Assembly: GCF_019331805.1 (NCBI RefSeq)
Contig: NZ_JAHBBE010000017.1
Coordinates: 1 to 53,376 of the forward strand
Source: Bifidobacterium pongonis
GTDB taxonomy: Bacteria > Actinomycetota > Actinomycetes > Actinomycetales > Bifidobacteriaceae
Length of the DNA: 53,376 nucleotides
Direction: 5' to 3'
This document shows, piece after piece, positions 1 through 8,252 of this stretch; the stretch's first letter is position 1, and every line of letters starts with the position of its first letter. The translations under genes and the position numbers were made by a program. A model generated the notes under the pieces. That model saw only the letters and a program-made list of their open reading frames with translations, did not search any database and was not told where the DNA came from.

Positions 1-117
1 ACCTCCGCCCCCGACATCAAGGCCGCGCAGGACAAGATCTACGCGATCATCGACAAGCTCGACACGACGGGAATGTTCTACCGCCACGACATCGGCTCCA
101 AAGCGCTGGGCGTGTGA
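1..117 (+). CDS. purD: Phosphoribosylamine-glycine ligase, C-terminal end (partial)
   Basis: This is the last 38 codons of a gene that enters from the left edge, open from base 1 to the TGA at 115-117. The residues end in FYRHDIGSKALGV. That matches the C-terminus of PurD (GAR synthetase), where a conserved FYR-x-DIG-x-KAL motif follows a helix of the type seen here (AAQDKIYAIIDKL). PurD performs the ATP-dependent second step of IMP synthesis in the cytoplasm. purE and purK lie about 11 kb away, so purine genes are scattered here. Only the tail is visible, so the call rests on this short motif. The stop codon lies inside a sequence that reappears inverted in the following tandem repeat. Confidence 0.7.
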   Translation, partial: TSAPDIKAAQDKIYAIIDKLDTTGMFYRHDIGSKALGV

Positions 118-120
118 CGA

Positions 121-444
121 TGGCGCGTTGGCTTCGTTGCTCCTCGGTCGACATATCAACATATGCCTTCCCTCGGTGCGCCTTGCCACCGCGCGCATCG
201 TCACACGCCCAGGCCACGCGGCATGGCACGTTGGCGGCGTTGCCCCTCGGTCGACATATCCAACATATGCCTTCCCTCGGTGCGCCTTGCCACCGCGCGC
301 ATCGTCACACGCCCAGGCCACGCGGCATGGCACGTTGGCCGCGTTGCCCCTCGGTCGACATATCCAACATATGCCTTCCCTCGGTGCGCCTTGCCACCGC
401 GCGCATCGTCACACGCCCAGGCCACGCGGCATGGCACGTTGGCT
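121..444. repeat. Tandem repeat, three copies of a 103-104 bp unit
   Basis: Units start at 121, 224 and 328, and a fourth partial unit starts at 432. Each runs from TGGCRCGTTGGC to the end of CCACGCGGCA and contains GTCGACATAT and CATATGCCTTCCCTCGG. Copies 2 and 3 are almost identical; copy 1 is slightly diverged. Each unit carries the 16-mer CATCGTCACACGCCCA, the reverse complement of 107-122, which covers the purD stop codon. A unit length of 104 is not a multiple of 3. The open frames across the region are by-products of the repeat, and I call no gene here. Confidence 0.9.
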
Positions 445-487
445 AGCCAGCTAATGCACAGCGCAGCCGCATAACCGACCAACACCC

Positions 488-527
488 GCAAGCCCCGACC
501 GGTTCATCCGGCCGGGGCTTGCGTTTT
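488..527 (+). terminator. Rho-independent terminator, possibly bidirectional
   Basis: A 16-bp stem with two mismatches (GCAAGCCCCG-CCGG against CCGG-CGGGGCTTGC) and a 4-base loop is followed by GTTTT on the plus strand. It lies 12 bases past the stop of the minus-strand nucleoside hydrolase and about 370 bases past purD, so it may serve both converging transcripts. Confidence 0.75.
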
Positions 528-539
528 CAGGGCAACCGA

Positions 540-1478
540 TCAGTGCTCGTGCGCGTAGTGGCGGAACACGTCCTTCAGCATGGCCGCGAACGCGTCGCGA
601 TCCACCTCCATGCCCACCTTGTGCTTCGGCATACGCTCATCGTCGGGCGGGGCGATCACCGTCTGACCGATGTTCTCGGCATCGTCGCCGTCCTCCACAT
701 ACACGTACCGTTCCTCGAACGTCACCAGATCGGGGTTGATGACGGATGCCACCGCCACCGCATCGTGGATCACATTGTTGTCGCTGCCGGGCACACGGCT
801 GCGTTCCTCGGAGAACGTGGCCAGATCGTGCAGCATGCGGCTGGCGCGCGACTCGCCTTCGATGGCGAGCAGATCGCGGAAATCATCCTCGTTCAACGAC
901 GCGGCATGGGTGATGTTCAGACCGATCATCTCCACCGGCATCTGTTCGAACACCTCACGTGCCGCGGTCGGATCGATCCACGCGTTGAACTCGGCGAATT
1001 CGGTGATGTTGCCGAACGTGCCGCCGCCCATAATGCAGAACCGGTGGATGTACTCCGGCAGATCCGGATGTTCACGCAGCGCTATCGCGATATTCGTCAG
1101 CGGGCCGGTGGCGAACAGAATCAGCCGACCCTCCGCCTTCACCGCCTCCTCATAGATCACATCCCATGCGGGTTCCCTGTCGGGCTCCTTGACCGGCTCG
1201 CGGAACGCCACATTGCCCACGCCCGACGCGCCATGCACGTTCGCGGCGGTACGGTCATACGCCTTGCGCAGCGGCCGTTCGGCGCCGAAGGCCACACGGC
1301 AGTCGATGCCCAGCGTGTCGGCGAGGCACAGCGCGTTCCCTCGCGTCAGCAGCGCGGGCACATTGCCTTCCACCGCCGTGATGGCGACGATATCGAATTG
1401 CGGGCATGCCGCCGCCATCGCGATGGCATAGCTGTCGTCGACGCCGGGATCGCAGTCGATGATGATTGGGGTTGTCAT
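540..1478 (-). CDS. Nucleoside hydrolase, IunH family
   Basis: This 312-residue protein hydrolyses the N-glycosidic bond of ribonucleosides to base plus ribose. The N-terminus has the Ca2+/ribose-binding motif DCDPGVDD (residues 8-15). An FATGPLTN segment and a C-terminal NVIHDAVA histidine motif also fit family I nucleoside hydrolases. The open frame runs upstream to 1832, but that part is low-complexity H/Q/S sequence from an intergenic repeat. I chose the ATG at 1478, which has AAGGAG just upstream and begins at the usual family N-terminus. A NupC-like nucleoside transporter lies upstream on the same strand and a second hydrolase at 5994-6950, so nucleoside salvage is the likely role. Substrate preference cannot be read from sequence. 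Confidence 0.9.
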   Translation of the reverse strand: MTTPIIIDCDPGVDDSYAIAMAAACPQFDIVAITAVEGNVPALLTRGNALCLADTLGIDCRVAFGAERPLRKAYDRTAANVHGASGVGNVAFREPVKEPDREPAWDVIYEEAVKAEGRLILFATGPLTNIAIALREHPDLPEYIHRFCIMGGGTFGNITEFAEFNAWIDPTAAREVFEQMPVEMIGLNITHAASLNEDDFRDLLAIEGESRASRMLHDLATFSEERSRVPGSDNNVIHDAVAVASVINPDLVTFEERYVYVEDGDDAENIGQTVIAPPDDERMPKHKVGMEVDRDAFAAMLKDVFRHYAHEH

Positions 1479-1869
1479 GATGGTCGCTCCTTGTATTTCA
1501 TGCATCGCATTGCCATGCGGATGCGGTTGACGTGATCGGTGTGATTCGGACCGATGCGGTTGATGGGATTGGGACTGATGGGATTGGGACTGATGGGATT
1601 GGGACTGATGGGCTCGGGACTGGTGTGCTCGGTGAGATTGATGGGATGGATGGGATTGGATGGATTGAAGGGACTGAAGGGGTTGAAGGAACTGGACGGA
1701 TCGACCTACCCGATGGGACTGCTGCGGCTCGGACCGATGCTCGGACCGATGTGGTTGATGAGGTTCGTGCGGGCGGCAATCGGAAGATGAGAAGTGAGGG
1801 TGACGGTCGTTGGGTTCATTATGCTTACGCATGATTTGGCTCCATCATAGTATTCGAGTGTTCAGGTAT
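1479..1869. other. Intergenic stretch with 15-bp G-rich tandem repeat
   Basis: This is the region between the NupC-like gene and the nucleoside hydrolase. Four head-to-tail copies of GATGGGATTGGGACT occupy 1562-1621, the last reading GATGGGCTCGGGACT. Degenerate GATGG/GATTGG/GGACTG runs continue to about 1745. I see no convincing ORF or terminator. Open frames in both directions are artefacts of the repeat. Confidence 0.8.
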
Positions 1870-3195
1870 TCAATGGACGAACAGGCCGACCATGCCGGCG
1901 GACAGCAGCGAAACGAGGATGCCCGAGATGAGCATGCGCCCGACCTGCTTGGAAATGGCGTCGTTCTTCTCCTTGGAGACCATGCCCTTGAAACAGCCGA
2001 TGATCATGCCCAAGGTGGAGAAGTTCGCGAACGAAGTGAGGAACACCGTCAGCACCGCCTTATAATGCTCCGGGAACTGCGCAATGCCGCCGGAAATCTT
2101 CCCCATAACCACGAATTCGTTGGTGACGAGCTTCAATCCCATGAGCTGCGAGCAATCCCAGCTGGTCGTCGGGTCGAGGCCGAGCAGCCACGCGAACGGG
2201 TACATGATCGTGCCGAGGATCGATTCGAGTGACAACTGGTTCCAGATCATGCCGAGCAGCTTGTCGATCAGGGCCGCGAGCGCGACGAATGCGATGACGT
2301 TGGCGGCGATGATGAGCACGAGTCGCCCGGCGGAGAGGATGGAGTCACCAAGGAAGGAGAAGAATGGTTCCTTCGGGGCGGTCGAGGGGTCGCGCCGGTA
2401 CAGTTTCCTGTGCCAGGGCAGCGCCTGGTAGGCGGCGATGGCTTGTTCCTTGGCTTCGCGTTCCTTGGCGTTCAGCCCGGCGAACACGTCCTTGTCCTCG
2501 TCGGCGGCGTGGATGACGTCCTCCTGTGCGCTGACGGCCACCGGATACAGCATGTGGCTGATGATGAGCGCGTTGATGCAGTTGAGCGGAATCGCGGTGA
2601 TCACGTATTCGCCCGGCACCATCTGGATGTATGCGCCGACGATGGCTGCGGTGATGCAGCTCATCGACATCATGGCCAGAGTGACGTTGCGCCCCGCTTT
2701 CATACGTCGCAACTGTGTTTTGGAGATGGCGAGCGCTTCGGTGTTGCCGAGGAACATCATTTCGACGGCGAAGAAGGTTTCGAATTTCGGCCGCCGGGTG
2801 ATGAAGCTCAGTCCTCGTCCGATCCAGGTGATGACCCATGGGAGGAAGCCGATGTAGGTGAGGATATCGAATAGCGGCACGATGAGGAGGATCGGCAGCA
2901 GTGCGCTGACGATGAAGTTGACCGGCGCGGGGTCGACGCCGTTCGCACCCACCCAGTTGCCGATGGCGAAGCTGATGCCTTTGAATGAGATGGCGACCAG
3001 CTGCGCGAAGCCATCGGCGGCGGCTTTCACCGCGTCACGTCCCCATTGGAAGCTGGTCAGCAGCCAAGCGACGGCGAGGTTGATGGCCACCATGAAGCCC
3101 ACGGATGTCCAGTCTATTGATGCTCGGTCCCGTGAGAATACCCAGCCGACGGCTAGGAACACTATGAGGCCGAGGATGTTGATTGCCAGATACAT
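1870..3195 (-). CDS. Concentrative nucleoside transporter, NupC/CNT family
   Basis: This is a 441-residue polytopic inner-membrane protein of the CNT family (cation-coupled nucleoside uptake). Visible family features are the FVLGNTE-like segment FLGNTEAL, the gate/core sequence TNEFV with FANFSTLGMIIG near the C-terminus, and many hydrophobic segments. A hydrophilic loop lies near the middle (EDVIHAADEDKDVF). I chose ATG 3195 (MYLAINILG), which has AGAAAG upstream. The GTG at 3211-3213 would add MKERRD without a ribosome site. A strong terminator for the upstream ribokinase operon separates the two units, so this gene probably has its own promoter in 3196-3323. It likely feeds nucleosides to the hydrolases on either side. 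Confidence 0.9.
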   Translation of the reverse strand: MYLAINILGLIVFLAVGWVFSRDRASIDWTSVGFMVAINLAVAWLLTSFQWGRDAVKAAADGFAQLVAISFKGISFAIGNWVGANGVDPAPVNFIVSALLPILLIVPLFDILTYIGFLPWVITWIGRGLSFITRRPKFETFFAVEMMFLGNTEALAISKTQLRRMKAGRNVTLAMMSMSCITAAIVGAYIQMVPGEYVITAIPLNCINALIISHMLYPVAVSAQEDVIHAADEDKDVFAGLNAKEREAKEQAIAAYQALPWHRKLYRRDPSTAPKEPFFSFLGDSILSAGRLVLIIAANVIAFVALAALIDKLLGMIWNQLSLESILGTIMYPFAWLLGLDPTTSWDCSQLMGLKLVTNEFVVMGKISGGIAQFPEHYKAVLTVFLTSFANFSTLGMIIGCFKGMVSKEKNDAISKQVGRMLISGILVSLLSAGMVGLFVH

Positions 3196-3323
3196 GTCTC
3201 GTCTTTCTTTCACTCGTGTTGTGTTGCCGGGAACGAGCCGTGTGGAGATTCGGCCCGTTCATATGCGCTGTGGCCATGTCGGCTTCGCTGCCGACATCGC
3301 CCACGCATGTGTTCGGAGCATGA

Positions 3324-3374
3324 AAAAAGGAGCCCGTCCGTCATGACCTGCGCTGTCATGACGGACGGGCTCCC
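3324..3374 (-). terminator. Strong intrinsic terminator after ribokinase
   Basis: A perfect 19-bp stem (3330-3348 with 3356-3374, 7-base loop) is followed on the minus strand by six T residues (3329-3324). It lies 20 bases beyond the ribokinase stop and ends the hydrolase-MFS-ribokinase transcript. Confidence 0.92.
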
Positions 3375-3393
3375 TACTTGGTTTGTGCCTCGT

Positions 3394-4374
3394 TTAGGCG
3401 AATCGCGCCTTGATCTGTGCCGCGTTCCCGTACGAGGCCTGAGCGCCGTAACCGGTGGCGGCGTAGGCCGATACGTACGAGGCGAGTCTCGCCGCGTCCT
3501 GGAGGCTGAAACCGGACGCGAGACCGGCGAGCACGGTGCCCATGAAGGAGTCGCCGCACCCGGTGGTGTCGACGGCATCGACCTTCACCGGGGCGATACG
3601 AGTGATACGTTCGCCTTCGGGGGCCGCGGTGTCGAGCACGACGGAACCGTCGCCGCCCAGGGTGACAATCGCCTCCTTGAATCCGAAGTCGGCCATGCAA
3701 TCCGCCGCATGGTTCCAATCGAAGTTGTCCCAATCGTCGTCGTCGGGTTCGTCGATGCCCAGCAGCTGGGCCATCTCATGCTCGTTGACCAAGAGCACGT
3801 CGGCGGCTTCGACGAGTTCGGCGGGAATCACGGGGGTGAACGGGGAATCGTTCAGCAGCACCTTCACTCCGGCTTCGTGGCACATGCGTGCGGCCGCGGT
3901 GACGGTTTCGATGGGGCTTTCCAAGCACAGGCCCAGCACGCTGGACGACACCAGTTCGTCCTTCATGGACTGCACGTAGTCGACGGTGACCTGCGCGTTG
4001 GATCCGGGCGAATACACGATGATGTTCTCGCCGTCGGCGTCCACCACGATGACGGTGGTGCCGCTCGGCCCGAGCACGCGGCGCACGTTCGACACGTCGA
4101 CGCCGGCGTTTTCAAGCTGTTCCAACAGGAAGTCGGCGTTGGAATCCGAGCCCACCGCGCCGAACATGCGCACGGTGGCACCTATTCTGGCGGCTGCGGC
4201 GGCCTGGTTGCCCGATTTGCCTCCGGGCAGCAGCTGCAGCGGGCCTCCGGTGATGGTCTCCCCCGGTCCGGGAAGACGCTGCGCGGTAACGGTGTAGTCG
4301 GCGTTCATGGATCCGATCACCGAGACCGTGCCGTGGATGCGATCCAATGCGGAAAGTACTTCGGGCGAGCTCAT
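3394..4374 (-). CDS. rbsK: Ribokinase, PfkB carbohydrate kinase family
   Basis: This 326-residue cytoplasmic kinase phosphorylates ribose to ribose-5-phosphate, which lets the sugar freed by nucleoside hydrolases enter the pentose-phosphate/bifid shunt. The PfkB family-1 signature appears as GGKSGNQAAAAARIG near the N-terminus. The family-2 signature, with the catalytic aspartate and anion hole, appears as DTTGCGDSFMG in the C-terminal third. The ATG at 4374 follows AAGGAAGGA and gives the usual start (SVIGSMNADYTV shortly after). It is the last gene of a three-gene unit with the MFS transporter and a nucleoside hydrolase, and ends at a strong terminator. An odd acidic insert (DEPDDDDWDNFDW) lies in the middle. 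Another nucleoside or sugar kinase specificity is possible, but context favours ribose. Confidence 0.88.
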   Translation of the reverse strand: MSSPEVLSALDRIHGTVSVIGSMNADYTVTAQRLPGPGETITGGPLQLLPGGKSGNQAAAAARIGATVRMFGAVGSDSNADFLLEQLENAGVDVSNVRRVLGPSGTTVIVVDADGENIIVYSPGSNAQVTVDYVQSMKDELVSSSVLGLCLESPIETVTAAARMCHEAGVKVLLNDSPFTPVIPAELVEAADVLLVNEHEMAQLLGIDEPDDDDWDNFDWNHAADCMADFGFKEAIVTLGGDGSVVLDTAAPEGERITRIAPVKVDAVDTTGCGDSFMGTVLAGLASGFSLQDAARLASYVSAYAATGYGAQASYGNAAQIKARFA

Positions 4375-4509
4375 CGTGTATTCCTTCCTTGTGTGGGTTG
4401 TCTTTTGGTTTGTCTCGTCGGTGAGTGAGTTTGGGATTCGTCCGGCCCGGGCGGGCTGGTCTGGTCGAGATGGTCCGAAGACCCGCCCGCCCATGGTCGA
4501 ACGTGGTGG

Positions 4510-5952
4510 CTACTTGGAAGCCTCGTCGCTTTCCAGCGCGTGGTTGCCTTCGTAGATCTTCTTCCTGAAGACGAAGAACACGATCAGGCCGAGCGCCGCG
4601 GATGCGGAGCCGATGAGCAGCAGGTTGGAGTAGCCGGCGGCCACACCGGTGGTGCCGACGATGGAGGAACCGCTGAGCGCGTTGGAGCCCAGGAGGCTGC
4701 CGATGATGGCGATGCCGATGGACGGCGACACGTTCATGGCCAGATCGTTCATGCCCACGCCACGTCCGGACTCATCCTTCTCGATGGTGCCCAGCACGGT
4801 GGAGACGACCGGGGAGTACATCATGCCGCAGCCGGCGTAGAACACGCAGGCCCACAGGGTGAGCACCACGAAACCGGAGTTCACGCAGAAGGCGGCGCCG
4901 GTCCAACCGATGAACATAAGGGTGCCGGCGGTCACGAGACCGGCCTTGATGCCGATCTTGCGGATGATCATGCCAGAGCAGGTGCCCACGACGGCGGCGA
5001 CCACGAAGGCCCACACGATGTGCAGCGACACCTGGGTGGTGGTCATGCCGTAGATGTTGGTGCCGATGGCGTTGAAGATCGGGCTCAGCGCGTAGTTCAC
5101 GAAGTAGAACACGAGGATCAGGCAGATGGCACGCAGCCAGCGGGTGTTCTTGAAGAACGCCGGGGTGATGAACGGGTTGGAGGCCTTGTTGATGTAGAAG
5201 CCGAACGCCACGAACAGCAGCACGGACACCAGCAGCATCCACCATGCCATGTAGGAGAAGAACAGGGTGAGGAACGCGGTGGCGAAGCCGAAGATCACGA
5301 AGCCGAAGCCGTCGACCTTCTGTCCGTTGCCGCTCTTGGACGGCAGCGTCTTGAGCAGGATGGGCAGGAACAGGATGGTCACCGAGGGGATGAGGAACAG
5401 GTACTGCCATGCGATGGAGCTGAGCATACCGGCTGCGAACACGCCGATGGAGGCGGACAGCTGGTAGGCGGCGGTGAACAGTCCGAAGAAGATCACCTTG
5501 AGATCGTTACGCAGATACTTGGTCGCCACCACCAGGAAGGCGGAACCGGCCACCTGCTCGCCTGCGGTTTGCAGGACTCTTGCGATGATGACGGTCCACA
5601 GGTTCGCGGTGAAGAAGAAGTTGGCGATGAAGCCGAACAGGGACCCCACGAACAGGGTGACCAGGCCGACGGTGACGAGCTTGCGCAGCGACACGAAGTC
5701 GCCCAGCGAGCCGTAGATGAAGCACACGATGCCGAGCACGATGCTCGGGAACGCGGTGATCAGGGATGCCTGGGCGGGTGCGCCCACATCGGCGCCGACC
5801 TGCTGGAATACCAGGTTGAAGCCCTGCAGGCACAGGGTGCCAAGCACGAAGGTGATAAGCAGCGGGATCAGGGCCCGGATGGCCATCTTATTGCTGGTGA
5901 CCGGGTCGTCGAACGGATCCTTCGGCGCGACGCCGGTGGTTTCGTTGGTCAT
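4510..5952 (-). CDS. Major facilitator superfamily transporter (14-helix, DHA2-like)
   Basis: This 480-residue membrane protein has about 14 hydrophobic segments. An MFS motif-A-like loop (YGSLGDFVSLRKLVT) follows helix 2 and a motif-C-like segment follows later (ASIGVFAAGML). The length and helix count fit the DHA2 drug:H+ antiporter branch. However, it lies between a nucleoside hydrolase (41 bp upstream) and ribokinase (about 135 bp downstream) on one transcript behind a LacI-type operator. I infer that the physiological cargo is a nucleoside, base or ribose rather than a drug; direction of transport is unknown. The ATG at 5952 is preceded by GGAAAGAGAG. Confidence 0.82.
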   Translation of the reverse strand: MTNETTGVAPKDPFDDPVTSNKMAIRALIPLLITFVLGTLCLQGFNLVFQQVGADVGAPAQASLITAFPSIVLGIVCFIYGSLGDFVSLRKLVTVGLVTLFVGSLFGFIANFFFTANLWTVIIARVLQTAGEQVAGSAFLVVATKYLRNDLKVIFFGLFTAAYQLSASIGVFAAGMLSSIAWQYLFLIPSVTILFLPILLKTLPSKSGNGQKVDGFGFVIFGFATAFLTLFFSYMAWWMLLVSVLLFVAFGFYINKASNPFITPAFFKNTRWLRAICLILVFYFVNYALSPIFNAIGTNIYGMTTTQVSLHIVWAFVVAAVVGTCSGMIIRKIGIKAGLVTAGTLMFIGWTGAAFCVNSGFVVLTLWACVFYAGCGMMYSPVVSTVLGTIEKDESGRGVGMNDLAMNVSPSIGIAIIGSLLGSNALSGSSIVGTTGVAAGYSNLLLIGSASAALGLIVFFVFRKKIYEGNHALESDEASK

Positions 5953-5993
5953 GGTCGTTCTCTCTTTCCGTTCCTAATACGTGTCTCTGTGGC

Positions 5994-6950
5994 TCAATCG
6001 GCGTTCTTCGCCAGATTGGTGATGCGGGTCATGAACTCGTCGAGGAAGCGCGGCACGTCGACGCCGACAGCGACCTTCATGGTCTTGACCGGGTCGTTGA
6101 GGCGGGTTTCGTCGCCGATGGTGCGGCCGCGGGTGGGGCCTTCCAGATCGACCTTCATGTTGATGTCGAGCGTGGTGACGAGGGTCGGATCGACGGCGAC
6201 GCCCACTGCCAGCGGGTCGTGCAGGCCGCATCCGCCCAGATGCGGGGAGGTGGTCTCGTAGGCCTTGATGTAGAAGTCGGTCATGTCGGCCAGGAAGGTG
6301 CCGGCCTTGGTGCCGAGGTCGCGCCAGCGCTGCGTTTCCTTGTAGGTGAGGAGCGTCTGGAGGGTGACGTCGAGGCCGATCATGGTGGTCGGGGCGCCGG
6401 AACGGAACAGGTAGTCGGCGGCTTCCGGATCCTGGGAGATGTTGGCTTCCATGCAGGCGTTGCAGTTGCCGGGAACGGTGAGCGCGCCGCCCATGAGCAC
6501 GATCTGGCCGATCTCATCCTTGATTTCCGGGGCCTTCTTGAGCGCCGCCTCGATGTTGGTCATCGGGCCGGTCGGCACGTAGACGAGGTCCTTGCCGTAG
6601 GTTTTGACCGCGTCGATGATGAAATCGACCGCGGACTGCGTTTCGACGGAACGGTTGGAGTCGGGGATGTCGACGTCGCCGATGCCGTTCTCGCCGTGGA
6701 TGAACGCGGAGATGGGCAGGACGGAGAAGGATTCGGTGGTGCTGGAGTGCGGCAGGCCCTGGTAGACCTTCACTTCCGGGTGACCGAGCAGATCGGTGAT
6801 CGCGAGTGCGTTGCGCACGCCCTGCTCGACCAGGACGTTGCCGTAGGTGCCGGTGATGCCGATGAGTTCGACTTCGGGGCTGCCCAGCGCATACGAGATG
6901 GCCAGAGCGTCGTCGACACCGGTGTCAAGATCAAGGATGAGTTTCTTCAT
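5994..6950 (-). CDS. Nucleoside hydrolase, IunH family (second copy)
   Basis: This 318-residue type I nucleoside hydrolase has the Ca2+-binding DLDTGVDD motif at residues 7-14, a VPTGPMTN segment and the C-terminal histidine motif GLHDPLAV. It shares only family-level features with the hydrolase at 540-1478, so the two may differ in substrate (inosine/uridine versus purine or pyrimidine). It is the first gene of the LacI-controlled unit, followed by the MFS transporter and ribokinase. The ATG at 6950 follows GAAAGGCG. The promoter at 7018-7045 carries an 18-bp perfect palindrome, so repression relieved by a nucleoside or ribose signal is likely. Confidence 0.92.
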   Translation of the reverse strand: MKKLILDLDTGVDDALAISYALGSPEVELIGITGTYGNVLVEQGVRNALAITDLLGHPEVKVYQGLPHSSTTESFSVLPISAFIHGENGIGDVDIPDSNRSVETQSAVDFIIDAVKTYGKDLVYVPTGPMTNIEAALKKAPEIKDEIGQIVLMGGALTVPGNCNACMEANISQDPEAADYLFRSGAPTTMIGLDVTLQTLLTYKETQRWRDLGTKAGTFLADMTDFYIKAYETTSPHLGGCGLHDPLAVGVAVDPTLVTTLDINMKVDLEGPTRGRTIGDETRLNDPVKTMKVAVGVDVPRFLDEFMTRITNLAKNAD

Positions 6951-7017
6951 TGGAGTTCGCCTTTCAACTTTGATGGCCCCGTCACTCCGTTAGGGAAATA
7001 CGTGTGACGCTCCCTTT

Positions 7018-7045
7018 ATGATAAAACGTTTTATCAATTTGACAA
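7018..7045 (-). promoter_or_regulatory. Promoter of the nucleoside-salvage operon
   Basis: On the minus strand, -35 TTGTCA (7040-7045) and -10 TATCAT (7018-7023) are separated by 16 bp. The hydrolase start lies about 70 bases downstream. The spacer is occupied by the palindromic operator. Confidence 0.7.
7019..7036. promoter_or_regulatory. LacI-family operator, perfect 18-bp palindrome
   Basis: TGATAAAACGTTTTATCA is a perfect inverted repeat with the central CG typical of LacI/GalR operators. It overlaps the -10 box and promoter spacer of the hydrolase operon, a repressor position. The LacI-type gene at 7170-8252 is the obvious candidate ligand. Confidence 0.82.
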
Positions 7046-7169
7046 AGCACAGCGTGTCGCCTTATTTTCCAAGGAAAATCACCATTTTCGCCGCATTGCG
7101 TGGAGCGAACTACCGGCAAGCCGGAACAACGATTCGCGGACGCCCGGAACCCCGAACATCCGCGAATCC

Positions 7170-8252
7170 TCACCGCCCGCTCACCGTGGAACGCGAGACC
7201 AGATGCGGCGTGATCATGCCGACATGCAGCGGCGCATGCTGATCGTCGAACCTGCGTTTGAGCACGTCCCAACATTCCGCCGCCAACGCGTCCACGTTCT
7301 GCGAGATCGTGGTCAGATCGTTCGACAGGCCGAAGCGCGCCAGAATATCGTCGTAACCCACGATCGACACATCCTCAGGCACACGCAGCCCTCGCTCCTC
7401 CACACGTTTGCGCAAACCCATCGCCATCAGGTCGTTCGCGCAGAACACCGCGGTCACGCCGGCATCCAACAGCCTGTCCGCAGCCTCGTATCCGCTCGAA
7501 TACCGGTAATCGCCCATCGCCATGCAATCGTCGTCAAGCGGTACGCCCGCACGCTGCAACGCCTCGATGAAGCCTTGGAGTCTATGGTCGACCATGCCGT
7601 CCGGGCGTTCGACGCCGATGCAGCCGATCTTCCCGGGCCGCAATCCCCCAGCTCCCCCAGCCGCACCGGCACCGGGAATCGGCTGCCCCTCGGCATCCAC
7701 GCCAAGGGACGCGAGCAGCGCCTCGGCCGCCAGCCTGCCGCCTTCCGCGTTATCCACGCCCACGCCATCGCAGTACCCGGCATCCACCAGGCGATCCACG
7801 AACACCACCGGGCACGGGCATTCCTTCACATCGCGCCGCAGCGCCTCGCCATCCGCGCACGATTCCAAAGCGGGTACGAGGAACAGACCGTCGACGCCAC
7901 GCGCCGCCACGCCGGTGATCAGCGCATGCTCACGTTCGCGCGAATCGTCGCTGTTGGCCACGATCAACGAATAGCCGTCGCGTATGGCCACATCCTCCAA
8001 GGTTTTGAACAGTGAGGAGAAGAACATGTTCTCGATGTCGGGAACCACAAGCCCCACCATGTTCGAACGGCGCGTGACCAACGATCGGGCCGCCTGATTG
8101 GCCCGGTAATGCATCGACGCGGCGACCTGCAGAACACGCTCGCGCCGTTCCTCCGAAATCCGCACCGGCCTGCCGTTGAGCACCAGCGACACCGTCGCCG
8201 GCGACACCCCAGCAGCAGCTGCGACATCCTTCAATGTTGCCCTGACCGCCAT
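7170..8252 (-). CDS. LacI-family transcriptional regulator of nucleoside/ribose genes
   Basis: This 360-residue DNA-binding repressor has the N-terminal LacI helix-turn-helix TLKDVAAAAGVSPATVSLVLNG and the hinge-helix region (YRANQAARSLVTRR). A periplasmic-binding-protein-like effector domain follows, with VGLVVPDIENMFFSSLF and, near the end, VSIVGYDD. I chose ATG 8252, preceded by AAAGGGGG; the frame stays open to 8330 without family sequence. A Gly/Ala-rich insertion (GAGAAGGAGG) sits in the effector domain. The gene lies upstream of the salvage operon on the same strand. The operator at 7019-7036 and a degenerate copy at 8366-8379 upstream of its own start suggest it represses the operon and itself. 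The effector is not known from sequence; ribose or a nucleoside is likely. Confidence 0.9.
   Translation of the reverse strand: MAVRATLKDVAAAAGVSPATVSLVLNGRPVRISEERRERVLQVAASMHYRANQAARSLVTRRSNMVGLVVPDIENMFFSSLFKTLEDVAIRDGYSLIVANSDDSREREHALITGVAARGVDGLFLVPALESCADGEALRRDVKECPCPVVFVDRLVDAGYCDGVGVDNAEGGRLAAEALLASLGVDAEGQPIPGAGAAGGAGGLRPGKIGCIGVERPDGMVDHRLQGFIEALQRAGVPLDDDCMAMGDYRYSSGYEAADRLLDAGVTAVFCANDLMAMGLRKRVEERGLRVPEDVSIVGYDDILARFGLSNDLTTISQNVDALAAECWDVLKRRFDDQHAPLHVGMITPHLVSRSTVSGR

Noticed and set aside
118..491. Several overlapping ORFs across the 104-bp tandem repeat
   Set aside because: The unit length shifts frame every copy, and the frames carry Pro/Arg/His repeats only.
1479..1832. 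N-terminal extension of the nucleoside hydrolase
   Set aside because: The extension is His/Gln/Ser-rich repeat; the ATG at 1478 with AAGGAG fits the family start.
1532..1834. Short ORFs in both strands over the 15-bp G-rich repeat
   Set aside because: They reflect the repeat (Gly/Asp/Ile or His/Gln/Ser periodic peptides), not coding sequence.
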